Source of the DNA: Paenibacillus sp. 32352
GTDB taxonomy: Bacteria; Bacillota; Bacilli; Paenibacillales; NBRC-103111
DNA: 64,000 bases
Direction of reading: 5' to 3'
Assembly: GCF_002042965.1 (NCBI RefSeq)
Contig: NZ_MZNT01000007.1
Location: 1 to 64,000, forward strand
Shown one piece after another: positions 61,317 to 64,000 of this stretch. The number at the start of each line of letters is the position of its first letter. Position 1 is the stretch's first letter. The notes under the pieces were generated by a model. It was not told where the DNA came from and did not search any database. It saw only the letters and a list, made by a program, of their open reading frames with translations. The position numbers were made by a program, and so were the translations under genes.

Positions 61317-62927
61317 CTACTTATTTGACAGTTTGAGGCTATCCATGTAAGCTTGAGGCGTCATTCCTGTTATACTTTTAAATACTTTAAAAAAGTAAGT
61401 ATAATTCAAAAAACCTACCTGTCTGCTAATTTGTTTTAATGAATAAGCGCCGGATTCCATAAGGACACAGCTTGTTTTGATTCGAACCCGGTTCAAATAC
61501 TCCGTGAACGTCATCTGCGTTTCCTCCTTGAACAATCGGCTCAGGTAGGAGGGATTAAGCACAAGGGCATCCGCCGTGACATCCAATGAGATGTTGGAGG
61601 CATAATGGTCCGTAATGAATTGGATAGCTTTTACAACATGACGAGAGTAGGTTCCTCCGGTATGCTGCTTCTGCTTCTTAACCTCCTCAACTCCGCTAGA
61701 GTAGTAATGTTTCATCCATTGCTCCAGCTCGGCAACGCTTCCTATGCGTCCAAGGCCGCTGCGTGACGGAATCCGCTCGTTGTCTACTGTTGATGGATCA
61801 GGAACATGTCGTTTTCTAAACCTTTCAACGATCCGGAGGAGCTCGCTGACTGTCATTTGTACCTTCATGGAGTAAACAGGCAGGCTCTGTAGCGAAGCGA
61901 ACACAGTGCAAAGCACATGGTCAATTCTCTCCGCGTCTAACTGCTCCAGAAACAGCTGCAATTGCTTCTGCTCCTCCATCCATAGAGTCTCCCTCTGCGC
62001 GGATACGTTCATGCCCGAATATAACAGACCGGTAATTTCTTGGTTGGCCTTGCTGTAGCTGGCACCTAGCTGCCGTAACCGGCCGCAAAGCGGTCCTATG
62101 GTATAGAGGCATTTTAAATTCAGAAATTTTTCTAATGAATGGGATAGGCTGCTCATAGCCTGGCTGATCTGGGTTGTAACCGTATGCTCGCTTCGGTCCT
62201 CAGAGGCAAACAGGACAATAAATTGCCCCTCTCCCACATAGCCTACCGTCCTCTTATGAATGTCTCCGATAGCCATTTGCATCACATCCGTCGCTTGCTG
62301 CACGAACCGGTTTTTCTGAATATCCGTGAAGGATTCCGTCAACAGAAGGAAAGGAATGATCTGCACTGCTGCGCTTCCGTATACTACAGAATGAGCATAA
62401 AGCTGATGGTCCCTCGCATAAGCCTCCAGCTCCTCACCGGCCTCCCCTGCCCCTCTTGCCAAATTGGCAGCAAATTCGCGGTAAATGACGGGACTTAATC
62501 GCTCCATCATTTTGGTCTGAGCGCTGCGGGCTACGTTCTCCCGTTCTTCAAGCTGCAAATCTTCAACCGCTTTATTCAGAAGCGCGAGAAGCGCCTCCGG
62601 CGTCAAACGATGTTTAAGCAAGTAGTCCATAGCTCCATTCTTCAAGCAATCCCGGACATAATCGTAATCGTCAAAGCTGCTTAACATAATCATCTTGATC
62701 TTGGGAAAGCGTTCCTTAATGATGCGGGTCAGCTCCAAGCCATTCATCGTCGGCATGCTGACATCCAGGATCGCAATATGCGGAGGATGCTGCTCGATCA
62801 TAGATAGGGCCATTGCTCCATTTGCCGCTTCGCCGCAGAGGGTGAATCCGTGCTTCTCCCAGTTCAGCATCCCTTTCACATCATTGCGGGCCAAGGCTTC
62901 ATCGTCGACCAATAGGACTTCAAACAT
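61317..62927 (-). CDS. AraC-type response regulator, YesN-like
   Basis: A 536-aa response regulator. The receiver domain (about 1-120) has D8, D9 and phosphoacceptor D55 (AILDVSMPTMNG). A long middle region follows, and the C-terminus carries the AraC double helix-turn-helix (about 430-536, SLDVTADALVLNPSYLSRLFKEE and GFLNYTYFFKVFKSITGMTP). Its partner kinase gene overlaps by 8 bp upstream. It would activate the adjacent arabinan transporter operon when the kinase senses oligosaccharides. It is separated from that operon by the promoter above. Confidence 0.92.
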   Translation of the reverse strand: MFEVLLVDDEALARNDVKGMLNWEKHGFTLCGEAANGAMALSMIEQHPPHIAILDVSMPTMNGLELTRIIKERFPKIKMIMLSSFDDYDYVRDCLKNGAMDYLLKHRLTPEALLALLNKAVEDLQLEERENVARSAQTKMMERLSPVIYREFAANLARGAGEAGEELEAYARDHQLYAHSVVYGSAAVQIIPFLLLTESFTDIQKNRFVQQATDVMQMAIGDIHKRTVGYVGEGQFIVLFASEDRSEHTVTTQISQAMSSLSHSLEKFLNLKCLYTIGPLCGRLRQLGASYSKANQEITGLLYSGMNVSAQRETLWMEEQKQLQLFLEQLDAERIDHVLCTVFASLQSLPVYSMKVQMTVSELLRIVERFRKRHVPDPSTVDNERIPSRSGLGRIGSVAELEQWMKHYYSSGVEEVKKQKQHTGGTYSRHVVKAIQFITDHYASNISLDVTADALVLNPSYLSRLFKEETQMTFTEYLNRVRIKTSCVLMESGAYSLKQISRQVGFLNYTYFFKVFKSITGMTPQAYMDSLKLSNK

Positions 62928-64000
62928 GCTTCATCCCCCCTGTTACACAATCCGAGCCCGGAAGCAGCGGAAACCGAATCTGCACCTTCGTATACATGCC
63001 AGGCTCGCTTTGCACGGATACGCCATAAGGCTCCCCATACAGCCGAACTATGCGTTCATGTACATTGCGGACCCCCATGCCGCTAAAGCGTGAGCTTGCC
63101 TGACCATCCTTAGCCTCAAAAAGCGCGTCTATTTGCTCCTTCGACATGCCTTTGCCGTTATCCCTGACTTCGATTCTCAGTTCTTCATGCTCCTCATCCT
63201 TATATACTCGAATCAGGACAATACCTACATGCTCCGTGGAAGTTATTCCGTGAATAATGGCATTTTCCACAATAGGCTGCAGCATTAGCTTAAGAACCTG
63301 GTATTGTAATAATTCGTCCCTTTCAATCTCAATGGTCAAATGAATAGGCTCCACATATTTGTATTTTTCGATAGTGACGTAGCTGCGGACATACTGCAAT
63401 TCTTCCTGAAGAGTGAGAGACTCATTCGAGTTCCCCAGCACACCGCGTAAAAGCTCGATCAAGGACCCGGACACTTCTACAATATTGGGTACACCGTTAA
63501 GCTTGGCCAAATATTTCACCGTGTTCAGCGTGTTATACAAAAAATGCGGACGGATTTGTGCCTGCAAAACCGCGAGCTCCGCCTCCCGCTTCTCTCTCTC
63601 GGTGGTCACGATCCCTTCCATCAGCCGTTTTAACTCCTCCACCATGCTTTTGAATACGTGATAGAGCTGTCCTATTTCGTCCTTGGAACGAATTTCTACG
63701 TGCGGAAGGGTCATGTTGCCATCCATCACATGCATCATCATGGATCTTAGCTTGCGAATGTTTCTTGTTATTCTTGAAGAAACCTGCAAAGTACCGATAA
63801 CGATAATTACAAAGACGATGATGGCTACTTCAGCCAGTACATTACGAATGCGTACCGTTTCGCTCAATAGTGATTCCATAGGGACAAGCGCCAGCGTGGA
63901 CCAGCCCGTATTCGCCGATTTCCGGCTTATCACAAGGTAGGATTTTCGATCGATGATCCTTTCCACCGATGTGTCTGAACCGCCCAGCTGCTGATTCAGC
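62920..64000 (-). CDS. sensor histidine kinase, YesM-like (partial)
   Basis: The frame is open to the right edge, so the N-terminus is missing. What is present: the end of the extracellular sensor region, one transmembrane helix (about VLAEVAIIVFVIIVIGTL), a HAMP domain (about 120 residues from the visible start), the His_kinase domain with H in RPHFLYNTLNT, and the HATPase_c domain (ENAIIHGIT, RDNGKGM, GMGVRNVHERI). YesM-type kinases sense sugar oligomers outside. It overlaps the YesN-like gene by 8 bp. A start at 63966 within the window would cut off the sensor and is rejected. Confidence 0.92.
   Translation of the reverse strand, partial: LNQQLGGSDTSVERIIDRKSYLVISRKSANTGWSTLALVPMESLLSETVRIRNVLAEVAIIVFVIIVIGTLQVSSRITRNIRKLRSMMMHVMDGNMTLPHVEIRSKDEIGQLYHVFKSMVEELKRLMEGIVTTEREKREAELAVLQAQIRPHFLYNTLNTVKYLAKLNGVPNIVEVSGSLIELLRGVLGNSNESLTLQEELQYVRSYVTIEKYKYVEPIHLTIEIERDELLQYQVLKLMLQPIVENAIIHGITSTEHVGIVLIRVYKDEEHEELRIEVRDNGKGMSKEQIDALFEAKDGQASSRFSGMGVRNVHERIVRLYGEPYGVSVQSEPGMYTKVQIRFPLLPGSDCVTGGMKHV

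Noticed and set aside
1..64000. tRNA genes, prophage, IS elements or CRISPR arrays
   Set aside because: I looked for cloverleaf patterns, transposase or integrase motifs and short regular repeats and found none convincing; a tool search could still find a small one.

Overview
The window looks like a chromosomal segment of a spore-forming, soil- or plant-associated Firmicute, most likely Paenibacillus or a close relative. This is inferred from gene content and style: strong GGAGG-type ribosome binding sites, frequent TTG and GTG starts, YesM/YesN and LplB/LplC-type sugar uptake, YqeB, and a CotJC-like manganese catalase. No database search was possible, so names rest on motifs, length and gene order.

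Layout. 1-600: the 5' end of a 16S rRNA gene (minus strand) with its leader and duplicated promoter region. 616-6480: manganese catalase, a possible 31-aa peptide, a decayed DUF4367-like gene, an SDR oxidoreductase with a MerR-type promoter and MerR regulator, a DUF5946 protein and an amidase. 6774-15548: a five-gene minus-strand operon (MFS transporter, aspartase, M20 amidohydrolase, EamA transporter, ACT-domain malic enzyme) divergent from a GAF/PucR-type regulator; it reads as a route from an amide-linked aspartate compound to pyruvate. 15699-18717: a YraQ-type permease and a one-chain dihydroxyacetone kinase.

18847-25850: an operon ordered like cntABCDFE of the staphylopine system, behind a promoter with two perfect TAGTAATTATTACTA palindromes (Zur/Fur-family type). 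A neighbouring 2Fe-2S ferredoxin-like gene has a related box at its own promoter. No cntKLM biosynthesis genes are in the window. 25977-36525: accessory genes: a GyrI-like protein, a lipoprotein, a TPP enzyme, a membrane protein/YqeB/TetR operon with a palindromic operator, a possible 43-aa membrane peptide, and WYL/MFS and LysR/MFS divergent pairs.

36612-49357: a cobalamin-linked island. Two cobalamin riboswitches, each followed by an intrinsic terminator, precede (i) nrdIEF, a B12-independent ribonucleotide reductase, and (ii) a nickel/peptide-type ABC transporter operon ending in a methyltransferase. metE, the B12-independent methionine synthase, lies just upstream of nrdIEF. 49455-51366: a gene remnant next to an AT-rich TetR/heme O synthase pair, probably acquired. 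51500-64000: an arabinose-polysaccharide locus: YesM/YesN two-component system, a sugar ABC transporter (binding protein plus two permeases), GH51, GH43 and GH2 enzymes, with a cre-like site at the transporter promoter. The histidine kinase runs off the right edge.
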